Part shown: piece after piece, positions 1 through 8,959 of the stretch | Position numbering within the stretch: position 1 is the first letter of the stretch | Layout: each line of letters opens with the position of its first letter | Source of the DNA: Pedobacter yulinensis | GTDB taxonomy: Bacteria; Bacteroidota; Bacteroidia; Sphingobacteriales; Sphingobacteriaceae | Reading direction: 5' to 3' | NCBI RefSeq assembly: GCF_003029735.1 | Contig: NZ_KZ686269.1 | Coordinates: forward strand, 558,001-622,000 | DNA length: 64,000 bases | Notes under the pieces: generated by a model | What the model was told of the DNA's origin: nothing | The model's database searches: none | What the model saw: the letters and a program-made list of their open reading frames with translations, nothing else | Program-made: the position numbers and the translations under genes

Positions 1-938
1 TCAACGGCAAAGCGCGGGAAAAACGCATCAGTGAGGAAGTGATCAAAAAGGTCGAAGATATCATCAAAGAGATTGGCTACAAACCCAACCAGATAGCCCG
101 CAGCCTGCGTACCGGAAACACCAAAACAATCGGCCTGCTCGTAGAAGACATCTCCAATCCGTTTTTTGCGTCAATTGCCAGGCTGATCGAAGACAAGGCG
201 TACAAGAAAGGGTATAAGATCAGTTATTCGAGCACTGAAAACGATATGGAAAAGGCGAACAGCCTGATCAATATGTTCCGCACCCGTAAGGTAGATGCCT
301 ATATTATTGCGCCGGTGGCCGGTATCGAACCGGTAATCCGGGAACTGATCGATGACCGCAAGCCGGTGGTCTTTTTTGACCGTACGCTTGCAGGCGTGTC
401 TACAGGTTCAGTGGTAGTAGATAATTTCAGCGGTGCCTATGAAGCCACCAAACACCACATCCTGGAGGGGAGAAAGAACATCGCGCTCGTGACCGTCGAC
501 ATGGATGTGGAGCAGATCAATGAACGTTTCGAAGGTTATAAAAAAGCTCTGAAAGACGCGAAGATAGATTTCAGGTCGGAACTTGTCACTAAAATTGACT
601 TTTCCCTGAGCCGGGAATCAACCGTACGTGAGTTGGTAACTATGTTCGAGGCAAGGCCGGAAATGGATGCGGTGCTTTTTGCCACCAATTACCTAGCAGT
701 TAGCGGCTTAATGGCAATCAAAGAGTTGGGTAAGGAGATTGGCAAGCAGTTCGCGGTTATTGCTTACGATGACCATGATATTTTCAGGCTGCATACGCCG
801 CAAATCTCGGTGGTAGATCAGCCCATCGAGCAGATCGCAGACAATGTGATCGACCTGATTCTAAACAAACTCAGTTCGGGCGACAAACTCAAGGAAATTG
901 ACAAGGTTAAACTGATGCCCAAGCTGATTATTCGTTAA
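1..938 (+). CDS. LacI-family transcriptional regulator (5' end missing)
   Basis: The reading frame is open from the window edge (first full codon at base 3), so the true start lies outside. The first visible residues continue the tail of a LacI-type DNA-binding head: an NGKAREKRIS stretch, then GYKPNQIARSLRTG, the usual hinge-helix region. Then follows a periplasmic-binding-protein-like effector domain, beginning TIGLLVEDISNPFFA, with the family's late AYDDHDIFRL segment and a VVDQPIEQIA segment near the end. Family knowledge: such proteins bind operator DNA as dimers and are released or activated by a sugar or nucleotide ligand. The ligand cannot be read from the sequence, and the regulated genes probably lie upstream, outside the window. 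The gene ends at a symmetrical terminator shared with the convergent phosphohexomutase gene. An internal GTG at base 39 is not the start, because it would remove the DNA-binding head. Confidence 0.93.
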   Translation, partial: NGKAREKRISEEVIKKVEDIIKEIGYKPNQIARSLRTGNTKTIGLLVEDISNPFFASIARLIEDKAYKKGYKISYSSTENDMEKANSLINMFRTRKVDAYIIAPVAGIEPVIRELIDDRKPVVFFDRTLAGVSTGSVVVDNFSGAYEATKHHILEGRKNIALVTVDMDVEQINERFEGYKKALKDAKIDFRSELVTKIDFSLSRESTVRELVTMFEARPEMDAVLFATNYLAVSGLMAIKELGKEIGKQFAVIAYDDHDIFRLHTPQISVVDQPIEQIADNVIDLILNKLSSGDKLKEIDKVKLMPKLIIR

Positions 939-954
939 ACCTGGTGAACGCAAA

Positions 955-982
955 AAAAGACCGGCCAATTGGCCGGTCTTTT
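955..982. terminator. Bidirectional intrinsic terminator
   Basis: A perfect 28-base palindrome with 12-base arms (AAAAGACCGGCC and its complement) around AATT. A-runs and T-runs flank both sides, so it can end transcription from both the LacI-type gene (stop at 938) and the convergent phosphohexomutase gene (stop at 986). Confidence 0.85.
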
Positions 983-985
983 CTG

Positions 986-2719
986 TTAAACACCCAGGTC
1001 TTTCATGACCGAGTCTATTTTTTCGCTGAGCTGCCGGTCTGTTGCGGCAAATGCCGTACTGTCTGGAAGCGACGTATTTACGCTGCAGTAAAACTTGATT
1101 TTAGGTTCGGTACCAGAGGGCCGGGCAGAAACGATGCTTCCGTCCTCAGTGATGAACTGCAGTACATCAGACTTGGGTAGCTCGAGCTGCCTGGTTGTCT
1201 TGGTCTGCAGATCAGTTTCAATACCCTGTTCATAGTCTTTCAGTGTCAACACCGCTGAGCCGCCAAGCGTGGCCGGAGGGTTGTTTCTGAATTTTTCCAT
1301 CAGTGCCTTGATTTCTTCGGCACCAGACTTGCCTTTTTTCGTTATCGATACAAGCTCTTCTTTGTAAAAACCATACTCCTCATACATACCGATCAGGGCC
1401 TCGAACAGGCTGCTGCCTTTGTCCTTGTAAAAGGCTGTCATTTCTGCTATAAAGGCAGCAGAAACAACGGCATCCTTGTCGCGCACCAGGTCGCCCACCA
1501 GGTAACCATAGCTTTCCTCGCCGCCGCCGATAAAGTAAGCTTTGCCTTCCAGTTCGGTCATTAGCTGGCCAATGTATTTAAAGCCGGTAAGGGTGTTGTA
1601 GTATTTTACCTGTTTTTTCGAAGCGATTGCTTCAATCAGGTTGGAAGTTACGATGGTTTTGACAATATATTGGTTACCATCCAGTTTACCTTTTTCTTCC
1701 CAGGCGCTAAGCAGGTAATTGATCAGCAGGCTGCCGGTCTGATTGCCGTTCAGCAGCACAAACTCACCTTCCAGATTTTTTACGGCAATACCCACGCGGT
1801 CAGCATCGGGGTCGGTGGCCAGAACGAGGTCAGCATCTATTTCTGCAGCTTTACGCAGCGCCAGGGTCATCGCCTCCTTTTCTTCCGGGTTCGGGTAAAC
1901 CACAGTCGGGAAGTTGCCATCTGGCTGACTTTGCTCTTCAACCACATGAACATTGGTAAATCCAAACCGGGACAATGCCTTGGGGACCAAAGTGATACCC
2001 GTACCGTGAATCGGCGAATAAACGATCTTGAGTTCTTTTTGCCGGCCAATGGCCTCGGGCGATACCGAAAGGGCGGTAATTGCATCCAGATAGCGGTTGT
2101 CGATATCTTCCAGGATGAACTGGATGTTCTCATCTACCCGCTCAAAACGAACCTCATCAATGCTGCCGATCTTGTTCACCTCGGCAATGACCAGCTTGTC
2201 ATCTGGCGATGTGAACTGCCCACCGTCCGGGCCGTAGGCTTTGTAACCGTTGTATTCTTTAGGATTGTGTGATGCGGTAAGCATGACGCCGCTTTTGCAG
2301 CCCAATTGCCTGATGGCGAAAGAAAGTTCGGGAGTAGGGCGAAGTTCGCTGAAAAAATAGACGAAAATGCCGTTAGCCGAGAAAACGTCGGCTGTGATTT
2401 TTGCAAAGTAATCAGAATTGTTGCGGCTGTCGTGAGCAATGGCCACGCTGATGCGCTGGCCCGGATATTTCGACAACAGATAATTGCACAGGCCCTGGGT
2501 AGCCGTGCCGATCGTGTATTTGTTTATGCGGTTGGAACCAGGCCCCATAATGCCCCTGAGCCCCCCGGTCCCGAATTCCAGGCTTTTGTAAAAAGAGTCG
2601 GTGAGTTCGGTCTCTGCGTTCGCATCGATTAACCCGCGAATCTGCTGTTTTGTTTCTTCATCATAATTTCCCTGCAGCCACTGATCGATCCCCTCTTGTA
2701 CATTTTGTTCTAAAGCCAT
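986..2719 (-). CDS. Phospho-sugar mutase (phosphoglucomutase/phosphomannomutase)
   Basis: A 577-residue cytosolic enzyme of the alpha-D-phosphohexomutase superfamily, which interconverts hexose 1- and 6-phosphates through a phosphoserine. All four signature sites are visible: the phosphoserine loop TASHNPKEYNGYK with Ser150; the magnesium loop DPDADRVG with Asp303, 305 and 307; the sugar-binding loop GGGEESYG near 398-405; and the phosphate-binding loop RPSGTEPK near 533-540. Length matches the long PGM/PMM type common in Bacteroidota and Firmicutes, rather than the roughly 450-residue GlmM type. Which sugar it prefers cannot be decided from sequence. The gene stands alone: it converges on the LacI-type gene and diverges from lysC across a 173-base gap. 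The start is an ATG, and the N-terminus is typical of the family. Confidence 0.95.
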   Translation of the reverse strand: MALEQNVQEGIDQWLQGNYDEETKQQIRGLIDANAETELTDSFYKSLEFGTGGLRGIMGPGSNRINKYTIGTATQGLCNYLLSKYPGQRISVAIAHDSRNNSDYFAKITADVFSANGIFVYFFSELRPTPELSFAIRQLGCKSGVMLTASHNPKEYNGYKAYGPDGGQFTSPDDKLVIAEVNKIGSIDEVRFERVDENIQFILEDIDNRYLDAITALSVSPEAIGRQKELKIVYSPIHGTGITLVPKALSRFGFTNVHVVEEQSQPDGNFPTVVYPNPEEKEAMTLALRKAAEIDADLVLATDPDADRVGIAVKNLEGEFVLLNGNQTGSLLINYLLSAWEEKGKLDGNQYIVKTIVTSNLIEAIASKKQVKYYNTLTGFKYIGQLMTELEGKAYFIGGGEESYGYLVGDLVRDKDAVVSAAFIAEMTAFYKDKGSSLFEALIGMYEEYGFYKEELVSITKKGKSGAEEIKALMEKFRNNPPATLGGSAVLTLKDYEQGIETDLQTKTTRQLELPKSDVLQFITEDGSIVSARPSGTEPKIKFYCSVNTSLPDSTAFAATDRQLSEKIDSVMKDLGV

Positions 2720-2892
2720 ATGGTTTGTTCTAAATTAAAGTCTATTGTAAACAGGGAAAACATTATCATGTTTTGGTGGGGTAAAAATCTATTTGCCAGT
2801 ATAATATTTTGCCGAACAGGCAGAAATTACGGGGCTTTTCCCTATTTTCACGCCCCGATACAATATTAGTAAAATTAGCTATTCAAAGAAAA

Positions 2893-4206
2893 ATGAAAGT
2901 ATTAAAATTTGGGGGTACCTCTGTTGGTAGTCCTGAGCGCATGCGGCGATTGCTGGACATCATCAACCCCAACGAAGAACAGATCGTGGTGCTTTCGGCG
3001 GTTGCCGGAACCACGAACAGCCTGGTAGAAATTGCGAATCATTTTTTAGCTGGAGACAAGAAGAAGGGTAGCGAATGTGTTGATAACCTGTATCAAAAAT
3101 ATAAAGACTTTGTAGCCGACCTGCTTCCAGAAGCTTTTTTTCAGGAACAGGGGATGGAAGTGATAGACCATCATTTTGGCTTGTTGAAAGGTTTTGCCAG
3201 TGACCTTTTTACGTCCATCGAGGAGAAAGTTGTCTTGGCGCAGGGCGAGTTGCTTTCAACCAGCCTGTATCATATTTATCTGAAGTCGATCAAAGTGCCT
3301 TCGGTATTGCTGCCTGCGCTCGACTTTATGAAAACAGATGAAGACAATGAACCGGACATTCCGTTTTCATCAAAACACCTGAAGCCGCTTATTGATGCAC
3401 GTCCTGACAACAAACTGTTCATTACACAGGGTTATATTTGCCGCAACAGCTTTGGCGAGGTTGATAACCTGCGCCGGGGTGGCAGCGATTATACCGCTTC
3501 ATTGATCGGGGCGGCCATCATGGCAGAAGAGGTTCAGATCTGGACCGATATTGACGGCATGCACAACAATGATCCGCGAATTGTGAAAGGAACGCGGCCC
3601 ATTGCGCAACTTTCGTTTGATGAAGCTGCCGAGCTTGCTTATTTCGGCGCCAAGATCCTGCACCCCCAGTCGGTGTTCCCCGCTCAGAAATACAAGATTC
3701 CCGTTCGCCTGCTCAACACCATGGAACCCCAGGCGGCCGGTACGCTGATTACCCACGACAGTGAAAAAGGGAAAATCAAGTCCATTGCGGCCAAGGACGG
3801 AATTACCGCGATTCGCATCCAGTCCAGCCGGATGCTGCTGGCGTACGGTTTCCTGAGGCGGGTGTTCGAAGTCTTTGAACGGTACAAAACGCCGATCGAT
3901 ATGATCACCACCTCAGAAGTGGCAGTTTCGCTGACTATCGACGAAACAACACAACTGCCGAGCATAACCAAAGAGCTGCAGGATTTCGGAACTGTTGAAA
4001 TAGACGAACAGCACACGATCGTTTGCGTCGTTGGCGATTTCGGAGCAGATAAACACGGCTTTGTTGCCCGGGTATTCGAGGCGATCAAACATATCCCGAT
4101 CAGGATGATTTCTTACGGAGGCAGCAATTACAACGTTTCACTGCTCATTCGTACGGCAGACAAAACAGAAGCACTGCGCAGCCTTCACAACAGGTTATTT
4201 GAATAA
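2893..4206 (+). CDS. lysC: Aspartate kinase
   Basis: A 437-residue monofunctional aspartokinase, which phosphorylates aspartate at the first step to lysine, threonine, methionine and diaminopimelate. The kinase domain opens with KFGGTSVG at residues 5-12 and contains the RRGGSDYTA segment and TDIDGMHNNDPR, typical of the aspartate-binding and ATP-binding parts. The last 140 or so residues look like the paired ACT domains that bind the feedback amino acid (MITTSEVAVSLTID, then a second unit ending ISYGGSNYNVSLL). The frame extends upstream to about 2809, but the ATG at 2893 is preferred because it places the conserved MKVLKFGGTS at the N-terminus. There is no fused homoserine dehydrogenase. 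lysA follows on the same strand, so the pair probably supplies lysine and meso-diaminopimelate. A small opposite-strand gene overlaps its last 12 bases. Confidence 0.95.
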   Translation: MKVLKFGGTSVGSPERMRRLLDIINPNEEQIVVLSAVAGTTNSLVEIANHFLAGDKKKGSECVDNLYQKYKDFVADLLPEAFFQEQGMEVIDHHFGLLKGFASDLFTSIEEKVVLAQGELLSTSLYHIYLKSIKVPSVLLPALDFMKTDEDNEPDIPFSSKHLKPLIDARPDNKLFITQGYICRNSFGEVDNLRRGGSDYTASLIGAAIMAEEVQIWTDIDGMHNNDPRIVKGTRPIAQLSFDEAAELAYFGAKILHPQSVFPAQKYKIPVRLLNTMEPQAAGTLITHDSEKGKIKSIAAKDGITAIRIQSSRMLLAYGFLRRVFEVFERYKTPIDMITTSEVAVSLTIDETTQLPSITKELQDFGTVEIDEQHTIVCVVGDFGADKHGFVARVFEAIKHIPIRMISYGGSNYNVSLLIRTADKTEALRSLHNRLFE

Positions 4207-4368
4207 AAGCCTGCAAACCACGATCAGTACCAGGCCAAGAAAGATAAATACCCTGATCTTCCGGTCAAACTCTTTTCGTGTAATGCGTTTTTGTCTGTAA
4301 TCCAGGTAATTACCCAGGTAAAGCAGCGCCATAGATACAACAAGAAATACTACAATAAACCGAAACAT
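4195..4368 (-). CDS. Small two-helix membrane protein, unknown function
   Basis: A 57-residue frame read opposite to lysC and lysA. It starts with MFRFIVVFLVVSMALLYLGNYL, a membrane segment, then has a basic loop (DYRQKRITRKEFDRKIR) and a second membrane segment (VFIFLGLVLIVVCRLLF). This hydrophobic-basic-hydrophobic layout is unlikely in a chance frame, and the positive loop suggests a cytoplasmic loop with both ends outside. Its stop overlaps the end of lysC by 12 bases, and its ATG is only six bases from the lysA ATG on the other strand. The frame can be extended to 4455, but the extension lies inside lysA and lacks membrane character. I recognise no family. It could still be an accident of the antisense strand. 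Confidence 0.5.
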   Translation of the reverse strand: MFRFIVVFLVVSMALLYLGNYLDYRQKRITRKEFDRKIRVFIFLGLVLIVVCRLLFK

Positions 4369-4374
4369 CAGGAT

Positions 4375-5529
4375 ATGTTTACAGGCAAAGATATCGAGCG
4401 GTTCGCAAACATCGAAACGCCATTCTATTATTATGATCTCACATTGCTGCAGCAAACCTTAAGCGCTTGTGCCTCAGCTGCGGCAATGTATAATTACCAT
4501 GTGCATTATGCACTCAAGGCAAATTTTAATCCGGTGGTATTGAATGCCATTAAAGAAAAAGGCTTCGGCGCAGATTGCGTCAGCATTGGCGAGGTGCAGC
4601 GGGCAGTCGAGCTGGGCTTTAGGGCCGGTAAAATCGTATTTGCCGGCGTTGGCAAATCTGACCGTGAAATTAACCAGGCACTCGATGCCGATATTTTCTG
4701 CTTCAATGTAGAATCGGTCCAGGAACTGGGCATCATCAATGACCTGGCAGCCAGCCGGGGCAAGAAGGCGCGGGTGGCCATCCGGATTAATCCAAACGTG
4801 GATGCGCATACGCACCACAATATCACCACCGGACTGGACGAAAATAAATTTGGTGTAAACTCATGGGATTTGCCCGCCTGTGTACAGGCGCTGAAAGACG
4901 CTGAAAATCTCGAATTTGTGGGCATTCACTTTCACATCGGGTCGCAGATTACCAGCCTGGAAGTGTTCAGGAACCTCTGTACGCGGGTAAATGAATTTGC
5001 AGCCTGGTTTGAAGACAAAGGCTTTGTCGTGCGGGTGCTGAATGTGGGCGGCGGTCTCGGAATTGACTACCACAATCCAGATGCGCAGATCCCTGATTTC
5101 AGTTCTTATTTCCAGGTATTTAACGAGTTTTTGGAAGTAAAATCATACCAGGAAGTTCATTTTGAATTGGGCAGGGCATTGGTGGGGCAATGTGCCTCGC
5201 TGCTTAGCCGTGTCCTGTACGTGAAGAACGGAAAGAAAAAGAACTTTGTAGTCCTTGATGCCGGCATGACCGAACTCATGCGGCCGGCCCTTTATCAGGC
5301 TTATCATCAGATCGAGAACCTGAGCAAGGCCGGTAAGGCAGCAGCCCTGCGGTATGATGTGGTTGGTCCGATCTGCGAAAGCACCGACTGTTTTGCAAAA
5401 GAACTGGAGTTACCCGAAACCGCACGCGGCGATCTTTTCGCCATCAGAAGCGCCGGTGCCTATGGCGAAGTGCTGGCCTCGGGATACAACCTGCGTGAAC
5501 GTGCACCCGCCTTGTATTCAGAATCGTAG
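4375..5529 (+). CDS. lysA: Diaminopimelate decarboxylase
   Basis: A 384-residue PLP enzyme of fold type III, which decarboxylates meso-diaminopimelate to lysine. The PLP lysine is Lys48 in HYALKAN. HFHIGSQ (about 185-191), the glycine-rich phosphate loop GGGLGIDY (about 225-232), ELGRALVGQ, and the active-site cysteine segment GPICESTDCF (Cys334) from the partner subunit all follow in the expected order. The longer in-frame start at 4291 would add residues that overlap the opposite-strand small gene and do not resemble the family; the ATG at 4375 with an upstream CAGGA fits better. It lies 168 bases after lysC and is followed by a hairpin terminator, so lysC-lysA may be one transcript. Confidence 0.95.
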   Translation: MFTGKDIERFANIETPFYYYDLTLLQQTLSACASAAAMYNYHVHYALKANFNPVVLNAIKEKGFGADCVSIGEVQRAVELGFRAGKIVFAGVGKSDREINQALDADIFCFNVESVQELGIINDLAASRGKKARVAIRINPNVDAHTHHNITTGLDENKFGVNSWDLPACVQALKDAENLEFVGIHFHIGSQITSLEVFRNLCTRVNEFAAWFEDKGFVVRVLNVGGGLGIDYHNPDAQIPDFSSYFQVFNEFLEVKSYQEVHFELGRALVGQCASLLSRVLYVKNGKKKNFVVLDAGMTELMRPALYQAYHQIENLSKAGKAAALRYDVVGPICESTDCFAKELELPETARGDLFAIRSAGAYGEVLASGYNLRERAPALYSES

Positions 5530-5545
5530 TTTTCGATAGCCATAC

Positions 5546-5583
5546 AGCGCCCCGGCCGCGAATACGCTGCCGGGGCGCTTTGT
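5546..5583 (+). terminator. Hairpin terminator after lysA
   Basis: AGCGCCCCGG pairs with CCGGGGCGCT across a 14-base loop, 16 bases after the lysA stop, followed by a short T-run. The T-run is weak. The structure sits between the convergent lysA and the small membrane-protein gene. Confidence 0.6.
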
Positions 5584-5586
5584 ACG

Positions 5587-5805
5587 CTATGCCCGGCCTT
5601 TCCTTGCCAGTGCGAAAACCGCAATGCCGGCTACCAGGATAATGCCCCCTGCATACGGTGGCCAGTTAACCGTTTTCTCCCTGTCTGCCGAGATCTGCAG
5701 CGGACCAGCATCGACAATCTTTTCTTTTTTTGTGTATGTAAATCCGGTCCAGACCAGCATCAGTGCGCCGGCTATGATCATAATTAAGCCAATGGTTCTT
5801 GCCAT
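5587..5805 (-). CDS. Small two-helix membrane protein
   Basis: A 72-residue protein with an N-terminal membrane segment (IGLIMIIAGALMLVWTGF), a charged middle part with TKKEKIVDAGPLQIS, and a C-terminal membrane segment (YAGGIILVAGIAVFALA) ending in basic residues. This layout, with a KEKxxDxGPxxI-like middle, is recognisable in many short bacterial membrane proteins near the DUF3185 type; no function is known to me. The in-frame start at 5844 would add 13 residues, but the ATG at 5805 directly before the first helix is more likely. It is the last gene of a minus-strand run beginning with glutaryl-CoA dehydrogenase, 66 bases after the SRPBCC gene, so it may be co-transcribed. Confidence 0.7.
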   Translation of the reverse strand: MARTIGLIMIIAGALMLVWTGFTYTKKEKIVDAGPLQISADREKTVNWPPYAGGIILVAGIAVFALARKGRA

Positions 5806-5871
5806 ATGTTTCGCCAGATTAAGCCCCGGACCATTCCGGGACAATTACAACGAACCAATGCACTTTTTTGT

Positions 5872-6252
5872 TTACTCGTCAAAGAAATCGATCAGGCCCG
5901 CAAAATAATGGTCCCTAAGACCACCCGTAAACTCGTCAAAGTCGGCATCAGGTATGTTGGTCTGAAACCACTCCATTGAGGTTCCTTTTTTATCAGGATG
6001 CAGTTTGATGGTGACGACAGAAGGTTCGTTTTCCTCTCCGAAATACCATTCCTGGACAATTTTTTTATAGGGTTCGAAGGTGATGTTTTTACCAACAATA
6101 TCTCCGTCCCAGAGCGAAAAATCGGTTCCCGGTATTTCCTGAAATACAACTTCGGCACCAGTCCATAACTTGATGCTCAGGTCTTTGGTTAACGCAAGAT
6201 AAACTTCTTCAGGAGGTACGGGTAAATACGTATATTTCTTATAGTCTTTCAT
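5872..6252 (-). CDS. SRPBCC / AHSA1-like domain protein
   Basis: A 126-residue single-domain protein. It starts with a beta strand and helix typical of START-like folds (YTYLPVPPEEVYLALT), then WTGAEVVF and WDGDIVGKNITFEPYKKIVQEWYF, which match the strand order of AHSA1-type proteins, and closes with the long C-terminal helix (LRDHYFAGLIDFFDE). Family knowledge: these domains form a deep hydrophobic pocket; some bind Hsp90, and many bacterial members have unknown ligands. Its ATG overlaps the TGA of the preceding transglutaminase-like gene (ATGA, 6249-6252), so the two are probably translationally coupled. A link between a cytosolic ligand-binding domain and the large membrane protein is suggested by coupling only. 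Confidence 0.85.
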   Translation of the reverse strand: MKDYKKYTYLPVPPEEVYLALTKDLSIKLWTGAEVVFQEIPGTDFSLWDGDIVGKNITFEPYKKIVQEWYFGEENEPSVVTIKLHPDKKGTSMEWFQTNIPDADFDEFTGGLRDHYFAGLIDFFDE

Positions 6253-8948
6253 ACTTCTTCATGTTCATGTTTTTGCTCTGCGGGCTCAGGCGGTTGGGTG
6301 GGCAGCAGGGGTCGGTCCATTTGTCTTCTGAGTAACGCCATTCGCCACCCGTAAGTGTCAAACGGGAAAACAAAGGTTTCCTTGACCCGGTACGAATTGA
6401 TATAATACAATACCCACAAGATAGTGACCACGACCTGTACCATCAGCACCGCCTCATTTGGACTTTGCGTATGGGCCAGCGCGTGTTCTCCCACAAGCGA
6501 ATCTGCCAATAAATTGTCGGCAATATAGAGCACGCCAGTGGTGCAAAGGTAGGTAATAATGCTTCGTGGAAAAATATCCCGCCGGTTAAAGAAGGCAAAA
6601 GCGAGGTAAATGCCTGCAATGAACATTATCAGGTTGAACACAAGCTCGCCGGCGGTCAGCATCACCAGTCCCTTGTTAGAGGCCAATTCCGGCCATCTTT
6701 CAGCGTCGAAATAACCGGTACGCCAGATCTGCGCCGCAATTTTTATCGGGTTAACCACGATGCCAAGCCCGGCCAGGAGCAGCCAGCCGCGAATAGGCCT
6801 GGCCGATTCGATCTTTTCAATGTTAAAACCGCCCGGTCGCCTGTAGATCCAGAGCAGCAGGGCAGCGAAAGCCATGGTACAGACCAGCGCAGCGATAAAA
6901 ATCACGTTGGTGTAAGACGGGGTAGAAAGCGTATCTGCCGACTCGTCGTGCCAGCCATAAAAACTCGCCAGACGTTTGCTGCCGTCCCAGGTGATATAGA
7001 AATTTGACAGGTCTGTTATCTTTTTATAGTCTGCCTTGTAACCCGCAAAATTCGAACGCTGAAGGGCATCTTTAGTCGTTTGAAAGCGGTACCGGACGGT
7101 GAAAAAATCATTTTCGCCCTTCACGCTTACTGAGAAACGATAACCATTACCGGCAATGCTGTCGGCTGCCTGAATGGTGGGCCAGCTCATGGGAAGGTAC
7201 AATTCAATGTTCTGTTCATGGTTACTGATACCAGCGAACGCCAGCGGCGATTTCCTTTTCAGATTTTTTATCTCGGGCAGGCGGCCACTGGTCAGGTCGC
7301 TGTAGATGTACGCATGAGGAATGATCTTTCCTGGTTCGCGTTTCGCCCAGAAATCTTTGATGTCATACAGCTCGACTGTAGTAATTTTGTTGTCGTTTGC
7401 CGTATCATCAACTTCCAGGGGCAGCCTGATCTGGACTCCGGGATAATATTCCCGGTAATATTTTTCATAGTTTTCCTGAATTTTAGCGCGGTTACTTTCC
7501 GCGAGTTCTGCACGGAAACGGTCGGCATCTGCACCGGTATACATGGTCACCACGCGGAGCGTTGCGGGATCAGCATTTGTGGTATCGTTCAGGTTGAAAG
7601 TGAGTGTTGATACTGTTTTGCCTTTATTTACCGCGTTGACCCGTTCCAGCCGGTTGTTGCCCGGGCGGATCACCAATACATTTGCGGTATAAGGGAACTG
7701 CGTATCACTGAATGCACCCCTTTGCTGGGATATGGTCGGATCGATCCAGATCTTCCTGCCCTGGTGGTTTACCACAACAACTACATGGTCGAAGACACCC
7801 GGCGAAGGCAGGCAGCTGCGGGTTTCGAGCAGTTTACTGGTACTGATATAAGCCGGATAGGCTTCTACGCCAACTCCTTTGAGGAGCTGAACAAGCAGGA
7901 GTGATTTGTCTTTGCAGTCGCCATACCGTTGCAGCAGCACCTTTTCAGGCCGGTTTGGCCGGTGGCTGAATTCGCCCATTTCCATGCCCATATAGCGTAC
8001 CTCGTCCTGTACAAAGCGCGTGGCCAATTGAAGGTAGCGGTTGCGGTCGCCAGCCGCGGTCTCTTTCAATTCTTCTATCTTGCGTTTGAGGGCGGGGGTA
8101 TGTACGGCATCGGGGCCGTTCAAAGCAAGGGCCCAGTTAACAACATCGGCCCAGCTGCGGTAGTCTGAAAGCTGAACCCGTGCGTACGGATTGAACCAGG
8201 ATGGTTCGTTGTCTTCGGTCTGGTGTGTGCGGGTCATGCTGGTCTGCCAGCTGTACCTGTTCAGTGTGCCCAGTTGTTCTTTGTGCAGCGCCGGCGTTGC
8301 ATGAAACGACCTGATATTGATCTTGCGCCTGCTGTCTGCAAGCAAGGAGTAGTAAATGTTTGCAATAACAGATTCCCCTTCAAAATACATCCACTCATCA
8401 ACATGCCCCGCAAAAACCGGATTGTCGCCAACAATTGAAAAGCTGTAGTCAATCAGGTCCCCTTTGCGCACGTCTTCCAGGATACGTATGGCCGTATGCT
8501 CGCCCTTGTAAATGAAACGGCTCAGTTCCTGTTCGTCCTGTATCACCCGGAAAGCCGAGGCCTTTAGCTGGTCTATTTCCCGGTTGCCACGCCTGATGAC
8601 CAGTTTATGAAATACCAAACGCTGGTAACCCGGATCGAATGAAATGCGGAGCTGTGAGCCGTTCTGTACACCGGCTTCTGAACTGATTTCCCTTACACAC
8701 CGTGTATAATGCGCCTTTAGTTCGGCATGATCCTGTTTTTCATAGATGCTATAATACCAGCCGTCTTCTATCTGCCCGGCAGCGGGTTTTGCCGCCAGAT
8801 GGCGAATGCTGGTTACCCAACCGGGCGCTGCGCGTTCAATGTAAACTTGTTTCTGCGCATTAACGCTTCCTGCTAAAATGTAAAGGAACAACAGAAACAA
8901 AGATGATTTCAGGAACAGCCTTGCGGTTCCAAATGAGAGCGTTTTCAA
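6249..8948 (-). CDS. DUF3857/transglutaminase-like protein with C-terminal DUF2569 membrane domain
   Basis: An 899-residue envelope protein. Residues 1-31 form a signal sequence ending near VNAQ. A DUF3857-type beta-rich domain (about 40-240) is followed by a transglutaminase core (about 265-420) with the Cys-His-Asp triad visible: Cys345 in RYGDCKDKS, His388 in FDHVVV and Asp403 in WIDPT. A second beta-rich region (about 450-680) leads to about five membrane segments in the last 200 residues, resembling DUF2569. The periplasmic part is therefore tethered by the C-terminal membrane block. Family members are papain-like peptidases or amide-cleaving enzymes; the substrate is unknown. The start is TTG at 8948: there is no other methionine before the signal peptide. 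It follows glutaryl-CoA dehydrogenase by 11 bases and overlaps the SRPBCC gene. Confidence 0.9.
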   Translation of the reverse strand: MKTLSFGTARLFLKSSLFLLFLYILAGSVNAQKQVYIERAAPGWVTSIRHLAAKPAAGQIEDGWYYSIYEKQDHAELKAHYTRCVREISSEAGVQNGSQLRISFDPGYQRLVFHKLVIRRGNREIDQLKASAFRVIQDEQELSRFIYKGEHTAIRILEDVRKGDLIDYSFSIVGDNPVFAGHVDEWMYFEGESVIANIYYSLLADSRRKINIRSFHATPALHKEQLGTLNRYSWQTSMTRTHQTEDNEPSWFNPYARVQLSDYRSWADVVNWALALNGPDAVHTPALKRKIEELKETAAGDRNRYLQLATRFVQDEVRYMGMEMGEFSHRPNRPEKVLLQRYGDCKDKSLLLVQLLKGVGVEAYPAYISTSKLLETRSCLPSPGVFDHVVVVVNHQGRKIWIDPTISQQRGAFSDTQFPYTANVLVIRPGNNRLERVNAVNKGKTVSTLTFNLNDTTNADPATLRVVTMYTGADADRFRAELAESNRAKIQENYEKYYREYYPGVQIRLPLEVDDTANDNKITTVELYDIKDFWAKREPGKIIPHAYIYSDLTSGRLPEIKNLKRKSPLAFAGISNHEQNIELYLPMSWPTIQAADSIAGNGYRFSVSVKGENDFFTVRYRFQTTKDALQRSNFAGYKADYKKITDLSNFYITWDGSKRLASFYGWHDESADTLSTPSYTNVIFIAALVCTMAFAALLLWIYRRPGGFNIEKIESARPIRGWLLLAGLGIVVNPIKIAAQIWRTGYFDAERWPELASNKGLVMLTAGELVFNLIMFIAGIYLAFAFFNRRDIFPRSIITYLCTTGVLYIADNLLADSLVGEHALAHTQSPNEAVLMVQVVVTILWVLYYINSYRVKETFVFPFDTYGWRMALLRRQMDRPLLPTQPPEPAEQKHEHEEV

Positions 8949-8959
8949 AAGAATTTTAA

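Noticed and set aside
1670..2272. 200-codon plus-strand frame inside the phosphohexomutase gene
   Set aside because: It is antisense to a well-conserved enzyme and its sequence has no recognisable motif.
2830..2857. CGGGGC/GCCCCG inverted repeat before lysC as a lysine riboswitch or attenuator
   Set aside because: Only six paired bases with a long loop, and no lysine-riboswitch core or leader peptide can be seen.
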